NCBI GenBank assembly: GCA_963969595.1
Contig: OZ018408.1
Location: 25,473,371-25,537,370, forward strand
Direction of reading: 5' to 3'
Origin: Neckera pumila
Taxonomy: Eukaryota > Streptophyta > Bryopsida > Hypnales > Neckeraceae
Length of the DNA stretch: 64,000 bases
Shown: positions 11,577 to 23,828 of the stretch, one piece after another
Layout of the letters: each line of letters opens with the position of its first letter
Position numbering within the stretch: the first letter of the stretch is position 1
Notes under the pieces: generated by a model
Told to the model about the DNA's origin: nothing
Database searches by the model: none
What the model saw: only the letters and a program-made list of their open reading frames with translations
Translations under genes and position numbers: made by a program

Positions 11577-13494
11577 CCATATAAACACTTGGACACATGC
11601 ATTATTATGGTGTACCAGACCACACATCAAAGCATTAAGAATAGAAAGACATAATAGAATGATCCAAGAAATAAAAAAAACTACTACTATTACACAACAA
11701 ATCATGATGTTTCACCTTAATGAATTCTAGCACTTTTGAAAACAAACTTCTCGTAAGATCACACAATCCCTAAATGGCTATATCCAATGCAGACCAATTG
11801 TCAATGCAAAACTGGTACGATCCTAGTTTGAAGGGCAAGGGATAGGTGGACCTACTTGGGGTCTTATATGGATGGTCAAATCAATAACCAAAAGGTTTGT
11901 ACAAAGGATATATATAGCTCATTTGAATAATGGGTGAATGCAAGAAACACTTGTACTATTTGTTGCATTTTTGTTTTTTTCTTCTTCCAGTACTACGTGT
12001 ACTAAAAGTATTGTGAGTATTAGGAACGTCACAGCAGAGGAAATCTAGAACCGTTGATTTAAAGTTGGATGCAATGCTTGGGCGGCACGTGTTTGCTTCT
12101 CATTCGTTCACAAGACAATTGACGATTTGACCGCCTTGGTTTCCGGGTGATTTCCATCCAAAGTGGGCCCACACCAGTACTATGCACTACTACTTACTAC
12201 GCTGGAGTACTACTTTCAGCCACAGATTGCTATAATTCGTAAAAAATGGCAGTTCTAGTTTTTCATTTTTCATAAAAACTTAATGACTTAAAAAAATTAA
12301 GGAAAAAAATGTCCATTTCTTCTAAGTCATTCAAGAGGGCATCCGCACAATTAGAAACTGAATTTGTTTTCTGAATTTCTCAAAAATTACAACTAAAGTC
12401 ATCACACTTTAATGCCTTCCAAACGGCACTAGAAGCAATGTTTTCAAAATTTCTTGCTTGAGAAGTTGAAAGGTAGTCATACAAACAAGCATGCCAAGTT
12501 ACAACCTCAATGACTTCAGAATAGGTACTCCATAGTACTAGAAACCTCCAAAACTGAATTTGTGACATTTTTTTGAAATTCGCTTTCTCTTCCACAATTA
12601 ATTTTGGAAAAATCCAAAAAAATGCAGCGCGTTGAGGACGTGTATGTCCAACTTTGATATGAATTTCAAGTTGTTTGCATCATTTACCAAAAACTTATAC
12701 CACACTACAACTTTCACCTTGAAGGTGTGACATAAAATAGTACAAGTGTTTCTTGCATTCATCCTAATGCATTCATTAAAGACGAGTGCTATACATACCA
12801 CACAAGGATTCAAACTTTAGTCTTCATTGCCTTTAAACCACTAGAATAGACCCTTGTTGCATTCAATACAATCTAGGTGGCATTTTTTGTTTCTTGTGAC
12901 AAAATGCGTTAAATTCAATGCAAATCCAATGTATTGAATTTAACGTGTTTTGTCACAAGAAACAAAAATGTCACCTAGATTGTATTGAATGCAACAAGGT
13001 TTTCTTCTAGTGAACACTATGACACTACGGTAGTTACCATTCCAACTACCAACCCTGACCCTACCAGATCGACCATTGTTCCAATATTCATTGCTAGATG
13101 TTCCAAGACATAATTACAAACATTTAGGTACCGTTAACAACACCAGCAATATTTATAACTCAATAAAGTACATAGACTCTCCCTTCTAAACAAAATATGT
13201 ACACTTGGAGTATATTCATCAGATTATTCAAAGCATGATGTGAGACACAAGGTAAACAAACTGCACTTATGCCAATCTTAACCTTGTAAGGATGGATTGG
13301 TCACTATAGAAATTGTCCTTTTTGATATAATTCGAATCATCTACTTTAAGAAAAACAAAAGTATTCATTGGAGGTCAAACTACCATGCAAGATCTCTCCT
13401 TTTTATAAGGATTTTTCAAGGATGAACAATTGCACTTCTATCTTATATAGAAGGATTCTCATTAGGAGAAATTTGAAGCCTCTGGAAGATTGTT
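11577..13494. other. Intergenic interval with one CACTA miniature element
   Basis: AT-rich sequence with no recognisable gene. The only clear structure is the CACTA-ended foldback at 12839-13012, listed separately. The short minus-strand frames at 12380-12813 show no motif and are probably chance. Confidence 0.5.
12836..13015. mobile_element. CACTA-ended miniature foldback with 3-bp AAC target duplication
   Basis: The element at 12839-13012 (174 bp) starts CACTAGAA and ends TTCTAGTG, and AAC flanks it on both sides (12836-12838, 13013-13015). The two halves are nearly perfect inverted copies: CAATACAATCTAGGTG on the left pairs with CACCTAGATTGTATTG on the right, and TTGTTTCTTGTGACAAAA with TTTTGTCACAAGAAACAA. 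CACTA ends plus a 3-bp duplication are diagnostic of the CACTA (EnSpm/CMC) superfamily. It carries no gene, so it depends on a transposase supplied elsewhere. Confidence 0.9.
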
Positions 13495-13901
13495 TTAACC
13501 CCTAAAGGACCAGGGAATCATCCGGATTTCAAAATTGTAAAGATCTGTTATAAAACGCAATTCAGTCACCTAGAGCAATATTTTAATGATGACTCTTAGA
13601 CAAAAGTTGTAAAATATGGTTTATAGATCACATCAATATAGTTGGACCAACAAATATGCAAATCAATATTTTTCATTAAAATTTGGAACCAAAAATTGAA
13701 AATTCCTTCTAAAATTGATTGAAGATTGACTATTAATGATTTTTGCAAGATTTTTTTTCTACAAGTTTAATCATGTTGAGTTCTAATCATAGTGATTTTT
13801 CAAGATTTTTATTTTACTTAAAAATGCATTTCAGTGAGTTTAGGATGTGTTTTTGTTCATTCGTTGTTTAAAATCTGCACTCATGGTCCTTAAGGGGTTA
13901 A
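13495..13901. mobile_element. TTAA-flanked non-autonomous element, 407 bp
   Basis: It starts TTAACCCCTAAAGGACCAGG and ends GGTCCTTAAGGGGTTAA, with TTAA on both sides and inverted ends of about 13-15 bp. There is no open frame of note. Only 40 bp separates it from the next element. Confidence 0.8.
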
Positions 13902-13941
13902 GGCTATTCTCTTGATGGAAACCAGCGCCCTGCTATTAAAA

Positions 13942-14867
13942 TTATCCCCTAAAGGCCCAAGGCCTTTTTCCTGCCAAAAAACACCCAAAACTGCCATTTT
14001 CTTAGCAAAGAGTGAAAAGAAAACTAAAAATGCTTTTTTTGCACATCGAACTATAGGATCTTACACCTTATGAGAATGTGTAGAAAAAATTTCAGAATTT
14101 TTGATCGCACACATTGCAAGATATCTACTTTTAAAGTGAAAAAAACAAAATTTTCAGCACATCAGTGTGGGATTGGATTTTTTGACTTTGAACATTTTTA
14201 ACTTAAAATTTTTATACTACAAAGTTTTGAGCTTTACATTTTTATAGTGGAGAAATGAGTTGACAATCTACCAAAAAAAACAAATTCAAAAAAACTTAAT
14301 TTTCATTATTAAAAAAATTGTTAAGTAAATGTAGGTACAAGATAGAAGGAAAATCTAAAATATTCATATATTTTAGATGGAATTAAAATTCACTAAATTC
14401 AGTGGTGAAATTGTTCCAGCAAGTAAACTAAACCATGCAAAAAAACAATATTTGAAAAGTTTGAAAAATTGCATTCAGAAATGATTCCTACAAGTTATTT
14501 TTTTCAAAAAGATGCTCTAACTGCCCGAAAAACAAGAATGTCCATAACTTTCTCTTAACAAATCCAAATGAAACGAATCAAATCTTTTTAGATAGACAAA
14601 AATATAATCTATGAGAAAAAAAAATACTTAAAAAAAATAAAAAGAGCGCAAATTTTTTTGCTGCCAGCCGTCCCCTGTTTTGAGCTTATTTGGTCATAAC
14701 TTTTGTTCCCAGGCACCGATTGTGAAAAAAATTATATCCCCATGAAGCTAATCAGCTTTTCTACCTCCCAAAAAAGTTTTAAGAAATCAGGAGAAAATTT
14801 CATCCTGTAGGTACCTGCCCGAAAATGCATTTGTCCCCCGAAGGGACAATGGGCTTTTAAGGGTTAT
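13942..14867. mobile_element. TTAT-flanked member of the same element family, 926 bp
   Basis: The left end is TTATCCCCTAAAGGCCCAAG and the right end CTTTTAAGGGTTAT. Both flanks read TTAT rather than TTAA. The interior is homologous to the elements at 40412, 48580 and 49483 (inverted): it has the early CAAAACTGCCATTT block, ATAACTTT boxes near 14539 and 14695, and a GTCCCCCGAAGGGACAA motif just inside the right end. Confidence 0.8.
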
Positions 14868-16532
14868 AGTCTCTATTCTCTTCACAATGTAGTGACAAAT
14901 AGCTAAGGTAGACCAATCCTTTTCCGCCATTTGCCTATTTTTGCCATCCTAGTTTTGGCCCCATTTCTGCCCCAGCATTCATCCAAATCCATTCACTTTC
15001 ATGACAAAACTAGAGCATTAATGGCTACAAAGGATAACGTATTAATCATTCATTGGTCCATACTTAAGTGCTAATAGATACATGGAAGGGTGGTTATGGA
15101 TTGTTAATATGGCATTTATGACTTCATTCTATAGGTGGTACTGTAATTTCAAGGCTGAATACTTCAAAAATTCACAAAAATTAAAATTTTGATTGAAAAT
15201 TATAATTTCACATGGATTTAATTTGTGAAACAAGCACACACCTTTGAAGAACATGTACCCCTCTTGGAATTGGCACCAAGTTATTTAGATTGCAAATTAG
15301 GGTGGTAATAGGCTTATCTACTATAACCTCTAAAGGATCACTAAGGCTACAACGTGGCTTTTGCAACTACATTTGTAGAAAAAATGATATATTAACCTCA
15401 TTAACAACTCGTAAACAACAAAGAGATCCTAGATGATTTTTCCGCTGAATCCGTTGGTGAATCCGATTGAGAAATGATCAAATGTGCAATTTTGGGTGAA
15501 TTTTTTGAGAATGGAGAAAACTCTCTTGACCATCACTTCACATCCTCATATCTTTTTTCTACACCTCAAAATTATTTGAAAAAATTTACACATCAATATC
15601 ATGATGATATGTACCCATAGAAAAAAAAATCAAAGTTTTTGGTGTACTTTTGAGTATTTCAATTTCAGCATTTCCATTTCAGCGTATGTACAAAGTATTG
15701 CTTAACTGAACATCTTTCATCAATCTTGTCAACGGTGGCATTTTCTCAAAATTTGTGCAATTTCGTCAATCTGTTTTCCATAGGAAAGCTACATAAGTCT
15801 TCTTTCATTTCAACAGTGGCAATCATCAAAATTTTCCACACAAATGAGGAATTATACTTGAGCTCCATTCCTTTAGGCCTGAGGTACCCTCGCATGGATG
15901 AATTAATACTCTGTCATCATCCATTATCGGCTAACTAAACCACAGTCTGGGGTGTTCTGTATAGAAAACAGACAATTTCCTAGCTTCTAGGAGGTGGCTC
16001 GGATTTTTCAATTTTCACCCGGAAGTGGGCCTAAAGAGTGCAAATTTTATTGGTTCATATCCCCCATTTCTTAATGTACTTAGGCAATTAACCGCCGTTT
16101 TTTATTTCAATTATCTACTCTTTCCTAAATGTCTAAAATGGGTCTGGTTTTTGTTTTGGTGGGGAATTTTATTCCCTCCCCATTTTTTTTTGCTTTAGTT
16201 TCTTTGTCATTCATTCCCCATTTTTTTTTTGCTTTAAGTTTCCTTATCATTCATTCCCTATTTTTTTTCCAAATGTTTAGGGTTAAAGATTGTTGGCATT
16301 CACTATCTATTTTTTTGTTTAAAAAGTATCCTTGGCAGGAGTTGAACCTAGCAAAGTCCCTACCACTTTCGGGCCAAGGTTGTAGCCTTCGGAAAATACA
16401 AGGATCCACAAAGGGTCCAAGTATTTTCCGGAGGCTGGTTAGTATGGTTAGTATTAGAAGTCAAGAAATTTGCATACCACTGCTATTAGTATCAGCTGCT
16501 CCAAATGAGCAAGATGGATCACTTGCACTCGG
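14868..16532. other. Intergenic, no gene recognised
   Basis: AT-rich sequence. The 16129-16554 open frame is largely built on a T-rich tandem repeat and shows no domain. The stretch may include the 3' flank of the hAT element that follows, but I could not find its terminal inverted repeat. Confidence 0.4.
16176..16272 (+). repeat. About 40-bp tandem repeat, T-rich
   Basis: The block CCCCATTTTTTTTTGCTTTA followed by GTTTC and TCATTCATTCCC occurs twice, with a third partial copy. Copies differ only in T-tract length and single bases. Confidence 0.85.
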
Positions 16533-18735
16533 TCAATTAGGAGAATTCAAATAAAAAGATAGATTAGCATACAAAAAATGGTAGTTACTATCATTCTTCG
16601 AAAGTGGGACAACATCACTAATAATGTAATCTATCGCCTCCTCTGGCCCTTCTAAGGCAATTCGCAGCATTGCCTCAAGATTCGTGCTACCCAACCTGTT
16701 TCTAACTCTAGTCTTGATTAAATTCTGCACACTAAAAGCACGCTCACACGTCACTGTAGAAACACATTGCACACGAGCTAACTTTGCAAGAATGAAGAGG
16801 TTAGGGTACCATGCTTGTAAGGTGTGATTCCAAGTTATCATGCCCCAAAAATCTCTGAAATTCTTATCCCCCCATTCCGTGGTGCACTGAAATTTAAAGG
16901 CTAGAAATTCACGTTTACATGCTACTTGGTCCACAAGAGGAGAGAGTTTGAAGCCTTCATGCGAGCGGTCTACCTTGTAATGGCCCAACAAAGTCTCCAA
17001 TTCGGAGATGCACCAATTTTGCAACCCCACCTGCTTGGAAGGTATATTAGTTGGGTTCAAAATTTTAAAGCAAGAAATCAAGTCATTGTCATTGAAGCAT
17101 GCATCAAGGGCAAAACAAATAGCCTCTACGAATTTTTTTTGGAAAGTCAGTGCCTCCTCCAAGTCAGTGCCAAGCCTAGACAGTGTCATCTGGAAGCTGT
17201 GGAACATAGATCCCTTCACCTCAGACTTCAGCCTCCTCAAGAACCCACCATGAGGACCATAATCGGGCAAAATATGATAATGAGTGGATTCATTAAAGAC
17301 ATCAGCATTCAAATCACAAGAATCCACAATAAACATCATACGAATTTGAGCTATCTCAGTACGCACAATACTGCCTACAATTGTGACATCAATAAATTTC
17401 AACTGAAATACCTTAGACAACATGGCCAACGAGTGAAGAATGTCAGCCAAAAACTAGAAGACCTAGATATACTTAAACTGATCTAGTTTCTCCAAAACAG
17501 ACTTTGCAACAATTGACTCACTGTCATCAACTTCTTGGAAAAAAACTAAGGCAGATTCCAGTGAATCACAAAGAGCAGTCACTGCCTGCTACCTACTCAG
17601 CCATCAAATTTTGTGATAGCGCTTCATAGTTTTCTTAGAATCAAAAAATTGTTCCTACAAGGCTGTGAGTGCATTCTTGCGCTTACTTGACTTATGGAAA
17701 AAAATAGCACTCGATTTGATCAAGGAATTGACTTCGGTGGATAGAACATTACAGCCAACTGCTTTGGTAGCATCCAGGGTGGCAAGATTAGTTTGATGAG
17801 CTATACAATGATAAGCCAACACGAACGGATTTACCTCATTACAAAGTCGTGTGGAAACATTAGTGTGGCAATCCACCATGCTGCTTGCTCCGTCACTCCC
17901 GAAGGCCACGAACTTGCACAGATCTAAATTCCACAACCGTAGTTGAGATACCACAGAGGCAAAAATCGATGTAGAATCCTTCTTGCTACCATCTAGCTGC
18001 AGCAGACCTACAAAAATCGTCACAGGTAGATCCTCCTCTACAATGGTTGCAAACATGACAAGATGACCAATAGCACTGATATTTGTAGATTCATCGATCA
18101 TAATGCCAAAGAATGGAGAATTTTCAATCCTATAAATGATTTCTTTTTGGATTACTACAGAAATATACCAAACCAAATCAATGCAAGCATTTTCATTTTG
18201 GTACATGGTAGCTGTGATAGGAGCTTTCACGGACACCAACAATTTACATAATACAGGGAATTTTGAGTAAGGGAGAGATTCCTTCCCTATAAAGTAGGCG
18301 GCTCTGAATAGGGTGTGCAAAGTATCATCACAAGCACGTTGCCGCTCAAGATCGCTTTCTCTATGGTTTTCTCTCCGTTGTGGCAGGCCCAAGCAAGCCT
18401 TCGCTGTTTATTTGAACGAAAATGGTCTACAAATGCATCGACCTTGAATTTTTCGCCTCTTCCTTTGCGTAGACTGAGCGGCCCCCCTTCTCCCTGCAGA
18501 CTTTGCAAAAGAGTTTTTCCTTCAAGGCAGAGAAATGAAGCCAGATGAATTGAGTCGCCCATTGCTTTTTCCACACAATTTGGGCTAGTTTGGCCTAGGA
18601 AGGGGCTGGTTGATGTGGACCTGGGCTCTCAGCCGATCTCATGTTGCTACTTGTAGAGGACGCAAAATTTGAAGAATCTGCCTCAAGCAATCTCCCAAAG
18701 TAGGAGTCCCAGATTGACTTTTGCCTCTTTGCCAT
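16533..18735 (-). pseudogene. Broken hAT-family transposase (zinc-finger/DUF4371 type)
   Basis: Read on the minus strand, the N terminus begins MAKRQKSIWDSYFGRL (ATG at 18733-18735), as in TTF-zinc-finger hAT proteins. A catalytic-region stretch follows (ENSPFFGIMIDESTNIS, then LCKFVAFGSDGASSM and VLAYHCIAHQTNLA), and near 16690-16780 the C-terminal hAT dimerisation segment (ARVQCVSTVTCERAFSVQN). The frame is broken by a stop after about 46 codons, a frameshift near 18350 and at least four stops at 17440-17640, for example HKI-stop-WLSR-stop-QAV where the family has Arg and Trp. It cannot encode a working transposase. I could not identify its terminal inverted repeats. Homology to animal and plant ZMYM6/ZNF862-like hAT proteins is from family knowledge. 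Confidence 0.88.
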
Positions 18736-20279
18736 TGCAATTTGCGAGAACCTTCCACAAGGAATACCTCAGTGCTTAGGCATTAGAAAACAAGAGTGAG
18801 GTTTCAGAAAACATACAAACGACTGAAACGACATTGCAATAAAAAATGGAAGAGTGGAAGCTTGGAAGAATTACCTAATTCAAATTTGGGGAGATTGCCT
18901 GAAGTAGTAGTAGTGTGAGCACCATTGCACCACCTCAACTTTGCAACAATTGCGATTTGCAAAGCCAGAAGAGTAAGTCAATTGAGTGCCCAATGAAGAC
19001 TCAAGAGAACACCTATTTAGCAAGCGATAGCAAGCAAACACAATAGAACATTAATTTAGCATGGCAATAAGGCAATCATTGATCACTTTGAAATTCAAAA
19101 TCTCTTACAAAAAAAACACCATGCAGCACCAGCATCCGCGGAGCGCCCAAAGTTTCTTGCGTGCAATATACAAAGGAGATTGGCAGAAGTGCAGAACGTA
19201 ATCCTGTAATCCAAATTGAAAACTCAGCCACAAAAACAATAAGGTGTAGCAAGGTGATGTTGTGACAGGTGAAAGTCTGAGAAGCTGCGACTGCCTACAA
19301 GTGAGCGAGACAGACTGAGAGTGTGACAGTGACCAACGGTAGAACGGCAAAAGTCAACCGTCGATTGATGCGAGGATTGACGGCCCGATTGGATAGGGGC
19401 TAGGATTTAGTGTGAGAATCTGTGTCTAACTCGAGCAGTCAAGCTAACAGGGCAGGGTTTGTGGGGTATTTGGGTAAGTGCCTAAGTGGGCGTTGGGCAA
19501 CGGTAACTCACATCCCCACTGTCTCACACTCTCATAGACTTTTAGTTATTCAGTCTTCCAATCTTCCAGGCTATTTCAAGAATTCAAGGCATAGAACAAA
19601 TGTAAGAACTTCCATATCCCTACCATTTCCCAATTCCCAAATACTAAAAGCTAATGATTTTGGATGCCTGTCAGCCTTTGAATGAGGAATACTTGATTAT
19701 TAGGAATTTGGTAGTTGGTAACTGGGTATTATAGCTTTGGATACCTTGGTTGCTTGGTATAGTAGAATACTATACATAGTATTAAAAAAATTTCTTAAAA
19801 AGTATATGCTTGGTCAGTTGCCCGTCGTGAAAAATACCTTTCAATCAATATTTTGCTGTGGATACTCCTAGGGCAGCTTACCAAAATGCCAGCATTTTTT
19901 TTAGTTGGCTTGTTTCCGAAAACCTTCATTTGTCTTCTGGAATCCCTTCCTAAACATTTCTATCTCATTTGGAAATTCTCAATATCAACCGGCTAGCTTG
20001 TAACTAACCGGCGGCACTCCCTGTTCATTGAACTGAACAGGTAGAATGTAGTATCGACAACCTCACCTATGGCGCCCCTTGAAACGCCGGGCGCCCCTGT
20101 GAATCACCTAAACCCTACGGAGTGCAATGAGTAGGGTTTAGGCCTGGAGCGGAGCGCCGAAAGGCGCGGAGCTACAGTACTCTATAGGGTTGATAAGAAG
20201 GGACTAAGGGTTCACCAAGTTCTTTTGGGTTTTATAAAAAGAATTTGAACAGGACCTGCGCCCGGTCATTCCCCGGGTG
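18736..20279. other. Interval between hAT remnant and oxidoreductase gene
   Basis: The first 600 bp probably still belong to the hAT element (5' region). The last 300 bp, from about 20000, become GC-rich and hold an inverted pair of telobox-like motifs (listed separately), consistent with the promoter and 5' UTR of the downstream gene. No other gene is seen. Confidence 0.45.
20108..20141. promoter_or_regulatory. Inverted pair of telobox-like motifs upstream of the oxidoreductase
   Basis: CTAAACCCTAC (20108-20118) and GTAGGGTTTAG (20131-20141) form a perfect 11-bp inverted repeat with a 12-nt loop. AAACCCTA is the plant telobox found near the start of many growth-related genes. It lies about 140 bp before the ATG at 20280. 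Function is inferred from position and motif only. Confidence 0.5.
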
Positions 20280-23200
20280 ATGGCGATACTACATGTGTCC
20301 CGAACTGAACCCTACACCCCGAATTCTGGATTCGACAGTTTCCCAGTTTCCCAGTTTCATGAAATGGCTCGAGCGATCGCCTTCACAAGCGCGCAGCATC
20401 TGTTTGCAGAGAGTAAGATTAGACGTGGTGGTTGCGGACACTCCAAGGAATCTCACTCTTTTTTTGGCGAAATTGGTTGGCCTTCTGCACATTCCAGCCT
20501 AGTTTCTCTTGAGGTTAAGAGTGGCACATCCAAACCGCATGTGAGGCGAATTTGCAGTGCTGCGAGGGAAGCGGGAGGCTCGTTCTTGCAGGAAATGGAG
20601 TTTGATGTGATTGTCATTGGCGCGGGGGTTATTGGGTTGACAGTGGCCAACCGGATTTTGACGGAGACGACCTTCTCGGTGGCCGTGGTGGATGCGAAGT
20701 GGCCGTGTGCTGGGGCCACGGGAGCTGGTGAGTTTTGTGAGAGTACAGATATGCTCGTCAATTTTTCATTAGCCTATTGGGAGAAGAACCCAACTCGTGC
20801 ATTGACGTATTTCATAAGTTCTGACTGCGATTGGGTGTCTACTGGATAAAAACAAGATAGTGCTGTGGTGTTTCATGGTTTGATAGACTAGGTCAAGGGA
20901 ATGATGTTAGATGCTATGCGTAGTTTTTCGTATTTTGGGGTTCCTGCTCGGCGATTGTTGATATTGTGTATGTGAAGGGCAGGGATACGTATGGATGAAC
21001 CATCGCACGCCGTCGAGTAAGACCTGGGGGTTGGCTCACCGTGGCAAGCTTTTGTGGGAGCAGCTTGTTGCAGATTTAGTAGAGTCGGGATCAGATGCCC
21101 GGTTGGCTATTGGCTGGCAAACTACAGGTCTGATTCTTTCACTCTTGTAGCAACTGCATTCGGTCGCAAGTAAGTAATCGTGGAATTTAGTATTAGGAGG
21201 AAATATATTTTAAATGCTTCACATAATATATCTTCACTCCTGGCATCTTACAATTTCTATAATTGACAGGGAGTTTGCTCGTCGCAACTTCAGCTGAAGA
21301 AGCGCGAGCTTTAGAATCCCATGTTGAAGAGATGATTGCTGCGGGAGTGGACGCCGAATTTTTGACAGCATGTGAAGTCGGCGAAGTGGAGCCGTCACTT
21401 GAAGTTGGACACGAAGGGGGCGCTGCCTTTGTGCGCGGTGACAGCCAAATTGATGCTGCATTGGCTGTGGCGCTCATATGCCAAGTCGGTTTATTCTCCT
21501 CGTTTTGCGTGAAAGTTGTTTGGCTGGTTGCTATTGTGCACATCTAACACAAAGGACCTTATGGAAGTGACGCCTCTTTGTACCATGAAAATTGTGTTAA
21601 TATTTCTCGTCCTATGGGAACTATTGTTGGACATTTCTACTGAAACTGTGCATATATTAATCAAGAGGGCGAAAGTCTATGGATTCAACTGTATGCCATA
21701 ATGATAGGTTCGTTAGCCCTCGAGCGTCCAGTTCTGAGTCAATGTCTGTTCTCCTTTGCAGAGAAACTCGACTTATCGAGCACAAGGACGATACATGGAG
21801 CTTTTTGAGTCTCCTGTTGAACGACTGCACCGGTAATTTTTGGACATATGTGTTATACCCATATGTGTTATACCCAGGTTTTCTATAGTGACTTGCTGTT
21901 ACAAGCATTTGATCGAGTCGATTGGGATCGGTCGTGTATTCCTAAGTGCTTCGTGGATACACGCAATTCATCTAACTAATCGTAGTAAGGAACTCTTCTT
22001 GGCAAAACGAGGTATGGCCGTCCATTTTGGTGCAGAAGGGGATTATTAATTTGCTCAAGTCATGTCTTGGTGTGATTTGAAGTTCGCCCACAGGTGACTC
22101 CATAGAAATGGTACAGACTTCCAAGCATAAACTTCACTGCAGAGAAGCGGTCGTTGTGGCAGCTGGGGCATGGAGTTCCAACATACTTTCACACGCAGCA
22201 GAGGAGTGGGATCTAGCATTGACTCCTTTTGTCAAGCCTAGAAAGGTGAAAAAGAACATATGCTAGTTAGTTTATTCACAATTGAGCATCCTTCGACCTG
22301 GATTTCTGCTAGTGCTAATAGTCCCTATCATGCATCTGGTCAAAAACAGCAGTCTTCGTCTGAAGGAGGTTCCTCTTAATTATTTCTTCTGTATGCGTCA
22401 GGGTTATACCTTCGAATCCAAAGTTCTCAATTAACTCCTGATGTATTACGATGCGTTTGATCTTGGGGTTGACGGGGAATGTCTTGTCACCCTGGCAAAC
22501 AATATTCAGGTTATTGTGGACCGCATTTCTCCAGCTTGTGAACTAAATGCAGGTCACACAATGCCTAGAGATTGTTTGACAGTTTATCACTTGCGGTCTG
22601 TTTGATCAATTGTCACTTGACTAGTTTTCCAATTTTAGCATATGTAATCTCGAATAATGTAGCTAACTTTTGAAATGCGTGATCAGGGCCATTTGATTGT
22701 GCTTGAGGGTCTTCCACTTCTGAAGCTTAATCATGGGTTGATGGAGTTTGAATACACAGCCAACTACACTAAAGTACGGAACTCTCCACTAGGAGCTGTG
22801 TCGGTGCCTTCCGCAGTTACTGACACTGGAGTCGCTTCAGACGATAGTTTCCAAGTAGCGATGACGGCCTCAATGGATATTTCTGGTCGGCTTCTCTTAG
22901 GTATGGACTCTGGTGGATCTCCGTTGAATGGTACTCTCGTTGTTGAAGATATTACGGTTTCCCTTTCAAGACGGTATTGTGCAAGAATGCTCATATTTTC
23001 ACGACGGTATGGTGCAGGAAGTAACCGAGAGTTTTCCGGTTTCGATACTGCTCATAATTTGGATGCTATCGAAGGCATACTGAACAGAGCATCCAAATTC
23101 CTGCCTGCACTGCGGGAAATTTCTGTGCAAGGCATTTTAGAGGAAGAATCGATAAGGGTTGGACTTCGACCCTATGGTCAGTTTCTCTAATACCTTTCAC

Positions 23201-23828
23201 CTTGATCTTACAGGAAACAACGTTTACTCTGGACAGTATTATGAACTTCATCCATGTGTGCTTGAGTTATTCTACTGAGATTTGTCGAGCTTTCCTAAGA
23301 TTTACAATTGTTGCAGTGCTTGATGGAGTGCCACTCATTGGACCATTACCTGGGGTTGAAGGACTGATGCTAGCCGCTGGTCATGAAGGTTCAGGTCTCT
23401 GCATGGTATGTTTTTCACGGTGTTCCATATGCACCTGTTCCATATATCGTTCACAACTTAGCTACGACTTGTTTTTCAGCGTTCGTTAGAAACTGAATCG
23501 GGCCTTCAAAGTTTTTCCACGGGAACGTTGGCAACATATTTCAACATTCTATTGATCTTATTATTCTTTTGGTCTACACTTGTAAAATTTACCTGTCAGA
23601 ACGATTTAGGATTGCAGTGGGGGATGCTTGTCATACCCCCATGAGTCACTTATAGAATCTGACTCTGCTGTGAAGGGTTATTGGCTTACAGCACAAACAA
23701 TGTGGGCATGACAGGCTTTGAGCACAGCTGAGATTCTGGTGGCTATGCTTCTGGGAAAGCAGGCTCCTCTTGATAATGACGCATATCTCCCAGCCGGCAG
23801 GTTGTACCATGCAAAAGCTGATGCTTGA
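20280..23828 (+). CDS. FAD-dependent oxidoreductase, DAO family (At5g48440-like), probably plastid, 9 exons
   Basis: Exons 20280-20727, 20978-21127, 21270-21484, 21762-21832, 22083-22245, 22687-22900, 23018-23176, 23317-23405 and 23715-23828 join to 540 residues in one frame. The FAD-binding Rossmann motif VIVIGAGVIGLTVANRIL lies about 110 residues in, followed by ATGAGQGYVWMNH across the first splice, GSLLVAT, AVVVAAGAWS, MTASMDISGRLLLG, and the C-terminal FAD motif GLMLAAGHEGSGLCM. This order matches plant single-domain DAO proteins such as At5g48440. The 100 residues before the Rossmann fold are basic and Ser/Arg-rich, consistent with a plastid transit peptide; a second in-frame ATG at 20364 is an equally plausible start. 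The substrate is unknown; the family oxidises C-N bonds of amino acids or amines. No stops or frameshifts are needed, so the gene looks intact. Confidence 0.92.
21843..21876 (+). repeat. Short tandem duplication in intron 4 of the oxidoreductase
   Basis: CATATGTGTTATACC occurs twice in a row just after the exon 4 donor site. Confidence 0.85.

Noticed and set aside
16926..17486. 186-codon plus-strand frame
   Set aside because: It is antisense to the hAT dimerisation region, which is clearly coding on the other strand.
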